From positions 1,240,001 to 1,304,000 of the forward strand of contig NZ_JQFA01000002.1 of NCBI RefSeq assembly GCF_000763385.1: a stretch of 64,000 nt of DNA, in the 5' to 3' direction. A program made the translations under genes and the position numbers. The notes under the pieces are model-generated. The model was not told the origin of the DNA. It did not search any database and worked only from the letters and a program-made list of their open reading frames with translations. Each line of letters opens with the position of its first letter. The first letter of the stretch is position 1. This document shows, in pieces, positions 37,346-47,518 of the stretch. This stretch comes from Leptolyngbya sp. KIOST-1 (lineage in GTDB: Bacteria > Cyanobacteriota > Cyanobacteriia > Phormidesmidales > Phormidesmidaceae).

Positions 37346-38077
37346 ATGAGAGGTGCTGTGATGCGATCGCCCCTGTCCGCCGCCGTCCTGCTGGGGTTAG
37401 CCGTTGCCCTCGGGTGGCCCCTGGTGCCCGTGACCCAGGCGCTGCCCACCCCGCCCGACCAGGGCGCACCCACCGGCCGCCAGCGGGGCGGTGCCTCTCG
37501 CGGCGACTGCATGGCCTATCAGGATTTGACGGCGCTGGTGCCCGTGGTAGATGGCCGCGTGTGGAGTCAGACCAGTAGCCCCACCCCAGACTTCTTTTTT
37601 TACGTTCCGCAGCCCCTCACCACCGATACTGCCCTGGAACTGGTGGTGCAGGATAAGGACGATAACTATATCTTCCGCAAGCAAGTCTCCGTCGATGCCC
37701 CCTCGGGCATTCTCACCCTGCCCGTCAACCCCGAAGGCGCTGGGCTGAATGCTGGCGAAACCTACTCCTGGACGTTTTCAATCTACTGTGATGCAGCGCG
37801 TCCGTCGGCCTCTGTTTCGGTGTTTGGCACGGTGACGCGGGTGGCTGATACGGTAGTGACTGAATCAGGTCAAACCCTCACCCCCCAGCAACAGTTCAAT
37901 CTATCCAGACAGTATGTCGCCGCAGGAATCTGGCACGAAGCGCTGGCTCTAACCCTGGCGCTCCATCGGGCTGACCCCGACAATGCCGACTATTTCGCAG
38001 CGTTGGATGCTCTGCTTCGGCAAGCTGGACTGGCTGATTTGTCGCCTGCTGTGCTGGTGAGCGGGGGATTGGAGTGA
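37346..38077 (+). CDS. DUF928 secreted protein
   Basis: 243 residues from ATG 37346, with AGGAG at 37334-37338 as ribosome binding site. It has a signal peptide (LLGLAVALGWPLVPVTQA), a Ser/Arg-rich linker, then the DUF928 domain: CMAYQDLTALVPVVDG, FFFYVPQPLTTDTALELVV and YSWTFSIYCDAARPS. A helical C-terminal end follows. DUF928 proteins recur in this cyanobacterial gene set and are presumably periplasmic; function unknown. Confidence 0.9.
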   Translation: MRGAVMRSPLSAAVLLGLAVALGWPLVPVTQALPTPPDQGAPTGRQRGGASRGDCMAYQDLTALVPVVDGRVWSQTSSPTPDFFFYVPQPLTTDTALELVVQDKDDNYIFRKQVSVDAPSGILTLPVNPEGAGLNAGETYSWTFSIYCDAARPSASVSVFGTVTRVADTVVTESGQTLTPQQQFNLSRQYVAAGIWHEALALTLALHRADPDNADYFAALDALLRQAGLADLSPAVLVSGGLE

Positions 38078-38142
38078 CCTGGGACAGGGGTAGGGAAGCT
38101 GCCGCTTATGCATAAATCTTCAGAATCAAGCACCTGCTCTCG

Positions 38143-38216
38143 ATAGCCCCCTAAATCCCACAATTCTGGGGAACTTTGAAGTCCAGTCCCCCCGGTATCG
38201 GGGAGGTAGGGGGGCC
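38143..38216. repeat. CCCCC palindromic repeat, copy 2
   Basis: GCCCCCTAAATCCCACAATT pairs imperfectly with the GGTATCGGGGAGGTAGGGGG end. It is a diverged version of 24553-24625 and lies between the DUF928 and TPS exoprotein genes. Confidence 0.6.
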
Positions 38217-38275
38217 AAAGGCAGCATTTTGGAGCTTCATCGAGAGATAGATATAAAAAGTGGGGAGATGGGGCG

Positions 38276-41239
38276 ATGATGAACGGTTGGAACCCGATCG
38301 CTAGGCTGCTGGCTGGAACGGTTGTGATGCTGGGGACGGGCTGGTTCTCTGAGAGAGTGCAGGCTCAGGTGGTGCCAGATGGGACGTTGCAGTCGGAAAG
38401 CTCGGCTGTCAACGCCGTTACCCTGGGTGGCACGACCTATACGATCACGGGCGGGGCGGCTCGGGGGGGCAATCTTTTCCACAGCTTCGACCAGTTTTCG
38501 GTGCCGTTGGGCGATACCGTTGTCTTTGCCAACGGGGACAGCTTCGCCAACATCATCAGTCGCGTCACCGGGGGAACGCTTTCGGATCTCCAGGGAACGA
38601 TTCAGGCGGGGGGCAGCGCCAATGTGTTCCTGATTAATCCGGCGGGCATCGTGTTTGGCCCCAATGCTCGGTTGGCCATTGGCGGCTCTTTTTTTGCCAG
38701 CACAGGGGAAGGCCTGCGGTTTGACAACGGGTTTGTCTACGGTATTGCCAGCCCTGAGGTGCCGCCGCTGCTGACGGTGAGTGCGCCCATTGGCCTGCGC
38801 CTGGGCAATGGGCCAGGGGATATCCGGGTTGTAGGGCAGGGCAGCCTGGCCCCAGGGGGGGTGGCCGTAGCCGAAGGGCAGTCCCTGTCGCTGATTGGCG
38901 GCAATGTTGCCTTGATGGGAGCGCAACTGACGGCCCCCGGTGGGCGCATTGACATTGGAGCGGTGAGGGAAGCCAGTGAACTGAGTCTCACCCCAGATGG
39001 GTCAGGGTTTGAGGTGGGCTTCGACGGGGTGAGCGGCTATGGCGACATTCAACTCTCGAATCGGTCGGTTTTAAACGCCAGCGGCATAACTGGGGGGGCC
39101 ATTGAACTTCAGGGCCGAGCGGTCACCCTGACAGACCAGTCGGCCCTGATTTCTGACACTCTGGGCGATGAGGATGGCCGGGGGGTTCGCATTGTTGCGG
39201 ATCAGGTTCGGCTGTTGGGTAGCTCTTACATTGGGGCTGCAACTTCAGGCAGTGGGGCGGGCAGCAGTGTTGAGGTTACGGCAGATGAGATTGAGCTTGT
39301 GGGGACTGCGATCGCAAACTACAAGCTGGTAGAGTTCACCATCTTTTTGGGGGCCAGGCAGATTAGCGATCGCCAGATTGGCGGCATTGCTACCACCACG
39401 GTAGCCACCGGGCGAACCGGAGACATTTCTCTGACTGCCCGAAGCATCCTGATCGATGAAGGCGTTTTAGTCTCAACGGAGTCCTTTGGCACAGGCGACA
39501 GCGGCGATATTGCCATTACAGCAACCGAATCTTTCAGCCTCAGGGGGTCAGGGCTGCTGGGAGGCAGCCGAGTGTCGGGAATCCCTGTGCTCACCCTCGA
39601 AGGCACCCCCAGTGGACTCACGACCGGCGGCATTCCCGCTGGTAGCGGGGGCAACATCACTATCAATACAGGCCGCCTCACCATCGCTGGTAACGGGGCC
39701 ATTGCCGTCGGCACCCAAAGCGATCAAGATTCGGGCAATCTCGTAATCAACGCCACAGAGTCGGTGACCCTGCAAGGCAGCGGCGTCGAGCCCTACATCT
39801 TCCCAACCCAAATCACCACAATTTCCCTGGGGGGCAGCGGGGCCGCAGGGGATATTCAAATTACCACCGGGCGTCTCGCACTGCTGGATGGGGCCTTGAT
39901 GTTTGCCGACTCAGGGGTGAGAACTGTGGCTGGCATCATTCCGGTGGGTGGCCCGGCGGGCAACGTCACCATTACCGCCACCGAAACGGTGGATATTATT
40001 GGCAGTCAAACCCTAGGCGCAAGCCTGTTGTCTAGCACGGTTCGCTCCAGAACCTTTACCGACGCCCCCGCAGGCAGTGTGCAAATCACCACCCCCAACC
40101 TAACCCTGCGGGACGGCGGACAAATTACCAGCGCCACCCTGAATGACGGGGCAGGGGGTGCCATTGCTATCGACGCCCAAACTGTACTCGTCTCAGGCGC
40201 TGCTAGCGAAGACGCCGATAGCATCAGCGGTATTTTTGCCAATTCGGGCGCTGAAGTTTTGGTTTCCTTCAATACCGGAGAGATTGAGTCTATTCCCGCC
40301 AGCGGAGCGGGGGGAGCCATCACGATTAATGCGGATACGCTAACGGTGCAAGACACTGCTGAGGTCACCGTTGGCAGCTTTGGCTCCGGGGCTGCCGGAA
40401 ACCTTGCCATTACCGCTGATGTGATTCGTCTCGCTAGCAATGGCCGCCTGACCGCAACCACCACCTCCGATGGAGGCGGCAACATTACCCTTACTGCCAA
40501 TCGGCTAACGCTGGATAGCAGCCGCATCACCGCCAGTTCCGAGAGTGGTGATGGCGGCAACCTATCGTTTAATCTCCGTGACCTGCTCCTGCTCAGAAAC
40601 GGCAGCCTGATTTCCACCGAAGCCGGGACAGCCGGGGCCGGGGGCAACGGCGGCAACATTGTTCTCAACCTGCCCACGGGCTTTATCGTAGCCGTACCCA
40701 TCGAAAACAGCGACATTCGCGCCAATGCCTTCGAGGGAGACGGCGGCAGCGTCACGATTACCGCCCGCAGTCTGCTGGGCATTGAGTTTCGCCCCGATGT
40801 GCTGGATACCCCCCTCAGCGACATCACCGCCAGCTCCCGTTTTGGCAACAGCGGCACCGTCACCATCACTGAACTGACCCCCGATATTGCCCAGGATGAG
40901 GTAACGCTGCCTACGGAGACGGCCCCTACCGCCCTGGCCCAGGGCTGTCGCGCCCAGGGGGCGCAAGCGGGCAGCTTTGTGGTCACCGGACGCGGCGGCC
41001 TGCCCACCAACCCCACCGATCCCCTCAGCGCCGATACGATTTGGCAAGATTTGGCCCCCATTCCGCTAACGGAGGACGGCGCGGAGCCATCGCCTGCGGC
41101 CTCTGCTCCTGAGCCTACTGCCCCCATCGTTGAAGCCCAAAGCTGGACAAGGGCCGAGGATGGCACGGTGACGCTCTTGGCCAATGCCACCGCAGCGCCG
41201 GACTATTTTGCGTCCAGAGTAAATTGTGCGGGTGAATGA
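38276..41239 (+). CDS. Two-partner-secretion exoprotein (filamentous haemagglutinin type)
   Basis: 987 residues from ATG 38276. Signal peptide followed by the TPS domain (GGAARGGNLFHSFDQFSVP, FANIISRVTGG, then NPAGIVFG, the NPNGI-like motif). Most of the protein is a predicted right-handed beta helix built from repeated GxxxIxAxTLxLxxG-type turns (for example GGAITINADTLTVQDTAEV). The C terminus has AQGCRAQGAQAGSFVVTGRG, typical of cyanobacterial members. TpsB is required for export across the outer membrane; the likely partner is at 56022-57803. Confidence 0.9.
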   Translation: MMNGWNPIARLLAGTVVMLGTGWFSERVQAQVVPDGTLQSESSAVNAVTLGGTTYTITGGAARGGNLFHSFDQFSVPLGDTVVFANGDSFANIISRVTGGTLSDLQGTIQAGGSANVFLINPAGIVFGPNARLAIGGSFFASTGEGLRFDNGFVYGIASPEVPPLLTVSAPIGLRLGNGPGDIRVVGQGSLAPGGVAVAEGQSLSLIGGNVALMGAQLTAPGGRIDIGAVREASELSLTPDGSGFEVGFDGVSGYGDIQLSNRSVLNASGITGGAIELQGRAVTLTDQSALISDTLGDEDGRGVRIVADQVRLLGSSYIGAATSGSGAGSSVEVTADEIELVGTAIANYKLVEFTIFLGARQISDRQIGGIATTTVATGRTGDISLTARSILIDEGVLVSTESFGTGDSGDIAITATESFSLRGSGLLGGSRVSGIPVLTLEGTPSGLTTGGIPAGSGGNITINTGRLTIAGNGAIAVGTQSDQDSGNLVINATESVTLQGSGVEPYIFPTQITTISLGGSGAAGDIQITTGRLALLDGALMFADSGVRTVAGIIPVGGPAGNVTITATETVDIIGSQTLGASLLSSTVRSRTFTDAPAGSVQITTPNLTLRDGGQITSATLNDGAGGAIAIDAQTVLVSGAASEDADSISGIFANSGAEVLVSFNTGEIESIPASGAGGAITINADTLTVQDTAEVTVGSFGSGAAGNLAITADVIRLASNGRLTATTTSDGGGNITLTANRLTLDSSRITASSESGDGGNLSFNLRDLLLLRNGSLISTEAGTAGAGGNGGNIVLNLPTGFIVAVPIENSDIRANAFEGDGGSVTITARSLLGIEFRPDVLDTPLSDITASSRFGNSGTVTITELTPDIAQDEVTLPTETAPTALAQGCRAQGAQAGSFVVTGRGGLPTNPTDPLSADTIWQDLAPIPLTEDGAEPSPAASAPEPTAPIVEAQSWTRAEDGTVTLLANATAAPDYFASRVNCAGE

Positions 41240-41751
41240 GGGCGAACGGCGGTGATCAGGCGAAAGTTTTCAGTCCCGGAGTTACCTCATCGCAGGTCCA
41301 GGGAGAAGGTGGCTCCTGGCTGTAATCAATAAAATAGTCGTATCTCAATCTTTTGAGGCACGAGGTTGGCTCCCCTGGCCCCCCTGGGAAGGGAGATGAC
41401 CGAAGACTATTCTCCTTAGAGTTGGGGAATTTGGTAACGAACATCTCATACCTCATTCAGCAGATTAAGATACGCTATGACGCTATAGGTCAACTCCGAA
41501 AGAGGTTATCCGTTCGGATGTGGTACAAAGGCTCGTTTTTTTAACCGTCACCGCTGAACGCTGCATATCCCCTCCCCGTCAGCCGTATATTCCATTAATT
41601 CGTATTGTCCCTTGGGGCAAGCCATTGCCTTCTGGGAGGCCGCTGGCTCTTTGACTGGTCAAAGGCCGGCCTAAAAGGCGATCGCGCCTTCAACCCCAAC
41701 ATCACATTCGCCTTCGACCTTTCTACCACCGTTGTTTCATTTGTTTTTGCC
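41240..41751. other. Intergenic region upstream of the ParA-like gene
   Basis: About 510 bp with no supported gene. It is locally AT-richer than neighbours and contains short open frames without domains. It marks the left boundary of the accessory block. Confidence 0.4.
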
Positions 41752-42510
41752 ATGCCAAAGGTAGTTTCAGTCCACTCCTATCGAGGGGGCACGGGGAAGT
41801 CAAACTTCACGGCCAACCTGGCGACGACCGTCGCGGCCCAGGGCTATCGGGTAGGTGTAGTTGATACCGACCTGCCCTCCCCCGGCATTCACAATCTGTT
41901 TTGCCTGGAACCGGAGCAAACCCAAAAGGCGCTCAATCACTACCTCTGGGGTGAATGCCCGATTGAAGCGACGGCCTACGACGTCAGCGCTAACGTAGAC
42001 GTTACCGGGAACGGTCAGCTCTTTTTGGTACCCGCCAGCGTTAAGGCCGACGACATCGCCCGGATTTTGAACGACGGTTACGATGTCAGGCTGATGAACG
42101 ATGGCTTTCGCAGCCTGGTAAAAGCTCTACAGCTCGACTATTTGTTTATTGATACCCATCCTGGCCTGTCCAAGGAAACGTTTCTATCCATTGCGATTTC
42201 CCATGTGCTGCTGCTGATTTTGCGGCCCGATAAGCAGGACTACCAGGGTACGGCGGTCACCGCCGATGTGGCCCGACAGCTCAAGGTGCGGAAAATGATG
42301 CTGGCGATTAATAAGGCTTCCAGCAGCCTCAACTTAGACGCCCTGCGACAGAAAGTGGAGGAGACCTTTCACGAAACCGTAGCGGGGGTGTTTCCTCTAT
42401 CAGAAGAAATTGTGCAGCTGGCCAGCGAAGGGGTGTTTTGCGTCAGGTACCCAAATCATCCAATTAGCCAGGAGTTTCGGAACGTGGCTCAGCAGATTGC
42501 GGAGGTTTAG
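41752..42510 (+). CDS. MinD/ParA-like ATPase
   Basis: 252 residues from ATG 41752. P-loop [18 protein letters not shown]: a deviant Walker A in which the usual signature Lys (K in KGGxGKT) is Arg. The switch I region [15 protein letters not shown] and Walker B-like [15 protein letters not shown] follow, with the SNK-type AINKASS. Members of this family position proteins or regulate assembly on membranes or nucleoids. The sensor partner genes downstream are candidates for its regulated cargo (inference). The glutaminase begins 2 bp after its stop. Confidence 0.9.
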   Translation: MPKVVSVHSYRGGTGKSNFTANLATTVAAQGYRVGVVDTDLPSPGIHNLFCLEPEQTQKALNHYLWGECPIEATAYDVSANVDVTGNGQLFLVPASVKADDIARILNDGYDVRLMNDGFRSLVKALQLDYLFIDTHPGLSKETFLSIAISHVLLLILRPDKQDYQGTAVTADVARQLKVRKMMLAINKASSSLNLDALRQKVEETFHETVAGVFPLSEEIVQLASEGVFCVRYPNHPISQEFRNVAQQIAEV

Positions 42511-42512
42511 GC

Positions 42513-43559
42513 GTGATGTCAAATACCGGGTCAAACATGGGAGATCTGAAGTCCCTGGCTAACTCCATCACAGCGGTTACGTCGCCCTTTCGCAATTATT
42601 TAAGCGAACTGCACCAGCGGTATCAGTTGCTTGATCAGGGAGCGATCGCCGACTATATCCCCGAACTAACCCTGGCCCAACCGGAGTGGTTTGGCATTTG
42701 TGTGGTCACCACCGCTGGCCAGACTTTTGACGTTGGCCACTGCGACCAGCTGTTTACCATTCAGTCCATTTCAAAAGCGTTTATCTTTGGGCTGGCCCTG
42801 GAAGATCATGGCCGGGAGTACGTCAACAGCAAGGTGAGCGTCGAGCCGACCGGAGAGGCCTTCAACTCGATTGTGCTGGATGAAGTGACCAACCGACCCT
42901 ACAACCCGATGGTGAATGCGGGGGCGATCGCCACCGCTGACTTAATCAAGGGTAGTAACGGCACCGAACGCCTGAAGCGGGTGCTGGATATGTTCAAACG
43001 CTATACCGGCCGAGAGCTAGACATTAACGTGCCGGTGTTTTTGTCCGAAAAGGCCACCGGCTTCCGCAACCGGGCCATGGCCTACCTGATGCGTAACTTT
43101 GGCATGGTAAGCGACAACATTGATGAAACTCTGGATTTGTACTTTCAGCAATGTTCGATTATGGTCAATGCTCGCGATTTGGCCTTAATGGCAGCGACGC
43201 TGGCCAATGGGGGCATCAACCCCATCACCCAGGAGCGGGCCATCCAGGAGCAGTATGTCCAGGATGTAATTAGCGTCATGCTGACCTGTGGCATGTATGA
43301 CGGCTCCGGAGAGTGGACTTACCGAGTGGGCATGCCCGCCAAAAGCGGCGTGGGCGGCGGCATTACCGCCCTGGTGCCCAGACAGCTCGGCATCGGCACC
43401 TTCTCACCGCTGTTAGACGCCAAGGGCAACAGCCTGCGGGGGCTAAAAGTCTGCGAAGACCTTTCCCGAGACTTTGGCCTGCATCTGTTTAATGCCGCGA
43501 CACCAGACAAAGACCTGACCGAGTGGATTGCAGGCGGCAACAACATTGACGATTGGTAA
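42513..43559 (+). CDS. glsA: Glutaminase
   Basis: 348 residues from GTG 42513 (ATG also possible at 42516), with GGAGG at 42501-42505. It is a serine-dependent glutaminase: SISKAF holds the Ser-x-x-Lys pair, with [10 protein letters not shown] and [10 protein letters not shown] conserved. Converts glutamine to glutamate and ammonia. Standard length, no fused STAS or cyclic nucleotide domain. Its tight coupling to a ParA-like ATPase is unusual. Confidence 0.93.
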   Translation: MMSNTGSNMGDLKSLANSITAVTSPFRNYLSELHQRYQLLDQGAIADYIPELTLAQPEWFGICVVTTAGQTFDVGHCDQLFTIQSISKAFIFGLALEDHGREYVNSKVSVEPTGEAFNSIVLDEVTNRPYNPMVNAGAIATADLIKGSNGTERLKRVLDMFKRYTGRELDINVPVFLSEKATGFRNRAMAYLMRNFGMVSDNIDETLDLYFQQCSIMVNARDLALMAATLANGGINPITQERAIQEQYVQDVISVMLTCGMYDGSGEWTYRVGMPAKSGVGGGITALVPRQLGIGTFSPLLDAKGNSLRGLKVCEDLSRDFGLHLFNAATPDKDLTEWIAGGNNIDDW

Positions 43560-43819
43560 GGCTCAATTGACAAGTACATCTCAATTTTGCAAAAACACTT
43601 TGCTGACATGCCGTTCGCGTAGCAGCTCCCTCAGAAAAACCCGTTAAGGCATCTCCATCTACAGCAGTAGAGCGAGAATCTGTAGCCCTTCGGGCATGGC
43701 TGCACTAGCACGGCGTATCCTGTGGGAACCAAGCTACAAAATGACAGATAGCTTTTTTCTCCAAATTGGGATGTGCCCCAATCTGACTCAGATTCTTTAA
43801 AGATTTCCAAGGATTTTCT
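43560..43819. other. Intergenic region before GAF-PAS sensor
   Basis: Contains the fragment GCCGTTCGCGTAGCAGCTCC (near 43609-43628), resembling a widespread dispersed repeat of Nostoc-type genomes, and a T-rich upstream sequence before the sensor gene. No gene is supported. Confidence 0.35.
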
Positions 43820-45052
43820 ATGAAGGTTGCGGCACTTCCGGCCAATGAACAGGCTCGACTCGACGCGTTGCACCGCTATCAAATCTTAGATACGGGGGCA
43901 GAGCAGGCCTTTGACGACTTCACCACCCTGGCCTCCCAAATTTGCGAAAGCCCCATCGCGTTAATTACCTTTGTAGACGCCACCCGCCACTGGTTTAAAG
44001 CCAAGTGCGGACTCGGTGCTAGCGAAACCACTCGAGAACTTGGGTTTTGTGCCCACGCCCTGCTGGAGCCAGAAGATTTGTTAATTATTCCCAATGCCCT
44101 GCAGGACGAGCGCTTTGCCGACAACCCCCTGGTCACCAACGATCCCCACATTCGGTTTTATGCCGGGGCACCCCTGGTCACCCCCGACGGCTACCCCCTG
44201 GGCACCATCTGCGTCATCGATCGCGTCACTCGCCAGCTCACGCCCGAGCAACAAGACGCTCTGAGGGTCTTGTCCAAGCAGGTGATCAACCAGTTAGAGC
44301 TGCGCCTGGCCCTGGATGAGCTGGCCACCATGAACCAAAAAATGCACGACTACCTCATTGAGGTGAACCATGTCACCCAGGCGGCGGCGGCCTTGGAAAA
44401 GGGTGACTTTCAAACCGCAGACCTCGACCCCATCGCCAATCGCCCCGATGAACTGGGCCAGCTCGCCCGAGGCTTTCAGCAAGTGGCAAACGTCATCGCC
44501 GAGCGCGAAAGGGCCGAAGCCGCCCTCCGCATTGCCGAAGAAAACTACCGCAGCATCTTTGAAAACGCCGTGGAAGGGATCTTTCAATCTTCCCCCAAGG
44601 GTTACTTCATCAACGTCAATCCGGCCCTGGCCAAAATCTACGGCTATGACTCGCCCCGCGAAATGATCGAGAGCATTACCAATATCTCAGACCAGCTCTA
44701 TGTGGATGCTGAACGGCGGGCTGAATTTGTTGCGGCGATCGAACGGTATGGCACCGTCAAAGACTTTGAGTACCGCTGCTACTGCAAAGGCGGCAGCATT
44801 ATCTGGACGCAGATTGATGCCCGCCTGGTTAGAGACAGCAATGGTGAAGCCCTCTACTACGAAGGCATCGTGCAGGATATTACCGAACGTAAAAGACGTG
44901 AGGATCAGCTCCGGCAACAGCTGAAGGAATTACAAATTGAAATCGACCATCAGAAACGAGCCGAAGAAGTTGCGACCCTGACCGCCAGCAGATATTTCCA
45001 GGAAGTGCAACAGGAGGTGTCGGTGATTAACTTAGACGAGTTCTGGGGCTGA
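43820..45052 (+). CDS. GAF-PAS sensor with conserved tail, no output domain
   Basis: 410 residues. An N-terminal GAF domain (residues about 8-165, ICESPIALITFVDATRHWFKAK and FCAHALLEPEDLLIIPNA), a coiled coil with DELGQLARGFQQVANVIAERERAEAAL, a PAS domain (YRSIFENAVEGIFQSSP, IWTQIDARLVRD), and the C-terminal tail QLKELQIEIDHQK...TASRYFQEVQ...LDEFWG. No kinase, cyclase or GGDEF domain follows. It resembles the HAMP sensor at 28930 in the tail and the next gene in PAS plus tail. Stop is 7 bp before the next gene's GTG. Confidence 0.88.
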   Translation: MKVAALPANEQARLDALHRYQILDTGAEQAFDDFTTLASQICESPIALITFVDATRHWFKAKCGLGASETTRELGFCAHALLEPEDLLIIPNALQDERFADNPLVTNDPHIRFYAGAPLVTPDGYPLGTICVIDRVTRQLTPEQQDALRVLSKQVINQLELRLALDELATMNQKMHDYLIEVNHVTQAAAALEKGDFQTADLDPIANRPDELGQLARGFQQVANVIAERERAEAALRIAEENYRSIFENAVEGIFQSSPKGYFINVNPALAKIYGYDSPREMIESITNISDQLYVDAERRAEFVAAIERYGTVKDFEYRCYCKGGSIIWTQIDARLVRDSNGEALYYEGIVQDITERKRREDQLRQQLKELQIEIDHQKRAEEVATLTASRYFQEVQQEVSVINLDEFWG

Positions 45053-45411
45053 CTTCGCTGTGAAACGGTATCTGGCGCGCTTGTTTCAGATCATGATGAA
45101 CCGTCCTGTGGCGACTGTCGAGGCAGCATTGCTACAGTCTCAGCGGACTAATCAAGCAATCATTAGTGCAATTCCTGACCTATTGATGCGTATTGATCGA
45201 AATGGACGGTGCACCGGGTTCAGCATGGGGTCTACGACCAAAGTTCTAAACGCCAACCGCCTCAAAATCGGCATTAGCATCTTTGATGTCATGCCCTATG
45301 ACAAAGCCGCCGAGCGCATGACCTACGTTCATCGGGCCTTAGAAAGCGGGCAACTCCAAGTCTATGAATACGAGCTTGAAGTCGAAGGGCAGATCCACTA
45401 CGAAGAGGCTC

Positions 45412-45420
45412 GGTTGATTC
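45412..45420. repeat. 9-bp target-site duplication, ISKra4-type element (left)
   Basis: GGTTGATTC directly before the element; repeated at 46568-46576. Confidence 0.85.
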
Positions 45421-46567
45421 GGGAGCATGTCACCTTTGTAACCCAATGGCTCCATTGAGATAAGCACAACGATGGGCCAGCACCTGGGGAACATTGTCCT
45501 CATTCCACTGGGCCCCTGAGATTTTGACTCTGCGGCTGATTTGCTTGATAGCCGATTCAACCGCCCCTGAGCCAATCGAGCAGATTTGCTCGCGTTGATA
45601 ATAGTCATAATTGACAATGCGGTGGCGATGCTTGCGGAGGTAATTACAAAAGGCCTGGGCCTGCTTTTTGCTCAAGGGTCCAAAGAGGGCTAGGGTTTCA
45701 TCGACCTTGCCCTGCCACAGGAACGCTTCGGCTTGATGGAGTCGTTTGAGCGACCCGCCCACGTTATGAAGGTTTTCAACCAGATGGTACCAGTCGAGAA
45801 TTTCTCGGCGCTCCTCTGGAGTTTTAATCTGGGCCACGATATTCCAAATGCCGTCATGGCCATCCCCTAAACAGGTTATGGGGGACGCTAAGGGTTGCTG
45901 GTTCGCCCAATCAATGAGGACGGCATTCTCGTGATAAGCCGCTACGGTTCCGCCTTCGGTGGCGATGGCTTTGTAGTCTCTTCACTGGCAAATCTCTCCC
46001 AGCGGGGTTCGGATACGCACTTTGCCGCCATCTACACTGAGTTCGTTCAAGGCCTCATTAGCCTTTGGGTGAGGGAATGTCTGCTGATGCACCAAGCGCT
46101 GCTGAGTCTTGGCTGGAACCCGGATGCCCGTCAAATAGGCGACATCTTGGGCGGCTTGTTCGTAAGAAACATTTGCACTCACACGCAGGCAACAGTTTTC
46201 TAAATGAGGGCTTAACTGGCGATGGGCAGGCACCGCAAGCCGTTCCGCTTGACGAGTAGTGACGCTCAACTGGCCCAAGGTACTTTTCAACTGTCGTGTG
46301 CGTCCGGCTGCTGTGCCGCTAACCGTGCGGATAAAAAATGGCCGAGTTCTGGGCTGACATGCGCCTGAATTTGCTCACGCACGGTCATCTCAATGCCCTC
46401 TAGAGTCTGCATGTCAGCCGGATCGCTCTCCTCGTAGAGCAATTGAGCGATTGCTGCGAGATGAGTTTTGAGTTGGGTGGCTTTCTCAGGGGTCATCAGT
46501 TAGGCCTTTAGGTCAACACTTGCATCCTCACCTGTTTCAGCCGACCTTGCAAACCTGACATGCTCCC
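45421..46567 (-). mobile_element. ISKra4-family insertion sequence
   Basis: 1147 bp with inverted ends: GGGAGCATGTCA at the left and its reverse complement at the right (TGACATGCTCCC). It is flanked by the perfect 9-bp duplication GGTTGATTC. It carries a two-frame transposase on the minus strand. The tract T TTT TTA near the orfA end (about 46330-46340) is a classical -1 slippery sequence. One in-frame TGA at 45982-45984 lies within the second frame. Confidence 0.82.
45430..46496 (-). pseudogene. ISKra4-type transposase, frame-split with an in-frame stop
   Basis: The first frame (46287-46496) encodes MTPEKATQLKTHLAAIAQLL and ends at HDS. A -1 shift at TTTTTTA joins GHFFIRTVSGTAAGR to the second frame, which continues through ENCCLRVSANVSYEQAAQDV and ELSVDGGKVRIRTP. 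A TGA at 45982-45984 replaces an expected Trp (EICQ-stop-RDYKA), then GDGHDGIWNIVAQ and EILDWYHLVENLHNVGGS follow to a stop at 45430. The -1 shift could be programmed, as in this family; the TGA stop cannot be, so this copy is probably defective unless suppressed. Confidence 0.75.
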
Positions 46568-46576
46568 GGTTGATTC
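46568..46576. repeat. 9-bp target-site duplication, ISKra4-type element (right)
   Basis: GGTTGATTC after the right end of the element; identical to 45412-45420. Confidence 0.85.
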
Positions 46577-46656
46577 CCCTCAATCAAATTGAAGTGCTGG
46601 TGATTGTGCGGGATAGAAACCAGCAAAAACGAGCTGAAGTAGCCCTGGGCAGAAGT

Positions 46657-46664
46657 GAAGCAGA
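46657..46664. repeat. 8-bp target-site duplication, IS66 composite (left)
   Basis: GAAGCAGA immediately before the left IS66 end (GTAACCGTCCC); repeated at 50673-50680. Confidence 0.85.
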
Positions 46665-46670
46665 GTAACC

Positions 46671-47518
46671 GTCCCAGGAATTTAACGAAGGCTTAGGGAT
46701 TTTGGGCTAGGAGTCCCGGTAAGGTGAAGCGATGAGCGACGAGATCGAGATAGCTGGAATCCGAGTTCCGAGGGCCGACTGGGAAGCGACCCCCGCTAGC
46801 ATCCAAATGTTAGTGCGGGTTCTGAGTGAGCGGCTGATGGCGTTGGAAGAGAAAGTCAATCAGAATTCACAGAATTCATCAAAACCACCGTCAACGGATG
46901 GCTTTGGCAAAGGTGTTAAAGCCAAAGGGAAAGGCAAGAAAGCCCCGCGAGAGCAGAGCGGGAAAACTGCTCCTCGCGAAGCTCGAAAACTATATCCCGC
47001 CGAAGATTGTCGAGCCGTCCATGAGGTGATTCCCCCGGCCTGCGACGCCTGTGGAGCTAGCTTATCAGGCCACGATTCTCATCCTCACCGCCATGTCCCA
47101 GGAATTTAACGAAGGCTTAGGGATTTTGGGCTAGGAGTCCCGGTAAGGTGAAGCGATGAGCGACGAGATCGAGATAGCTGGAATCCGAGTTCCGAGGGCC
47201 GACTGGGAAGCGACCCCCGCTAGCATCCAAATGTTAGTGCGGGTTCTGAGTGAGCGGCTGATGGCGTTGGAAGAGAAAGTCAATCAGAATTCACAGAATT
47301 CATCAAAACCACCGTCAACGGATGGCTTTGGCAAAGGTGTTAAAGCCAAAGGGAAAGGCAAGAAAGCCCCGCGAGAGCAGAGCGGGAAAACTGCTCCTCG
47401 CGAAGCTCGAAAACTATATCCCGCCGAAGATTGTCGAGCCGTCCATGAGGTGATTCCCCCGGCCTGCGACGCCTGTGGAGCTAGCTTATCAGGCCACGAT
47501 TCTCATCCTCACCGCCAT
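46671..47518. repeat. 424-bp tandem duplication
   Basis: 46671-47094 and 47095-47518 are identical as far as can be compared. The first copy begins after the first six bases of the IS end and stops within the transposase N terminus at HPHRH, giving a truncated 125-residue reading frame (46732-47109). The second copy continues into the longer transposase frame. Confidence 0.85.
46732..47109 (+). pseudogene. Truncated IS66 transposase N terminus
   Basis: 125 codons identical to the start of the next frame (MSDEIEIAGIRVPRADWEAT and the Cys pair CDACG), ending after SHPHRH at the duplication junction with three unrelated residues. Product of the tandem duplication. Confidence 0.8.

Noticed and set aside
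40006-41190. A 394-codon minus-strand frame over the TPS exoprotein gene
   Set aside because: Low-complexity product and fully inside a well-supported plus-strand gene with repeat structure.
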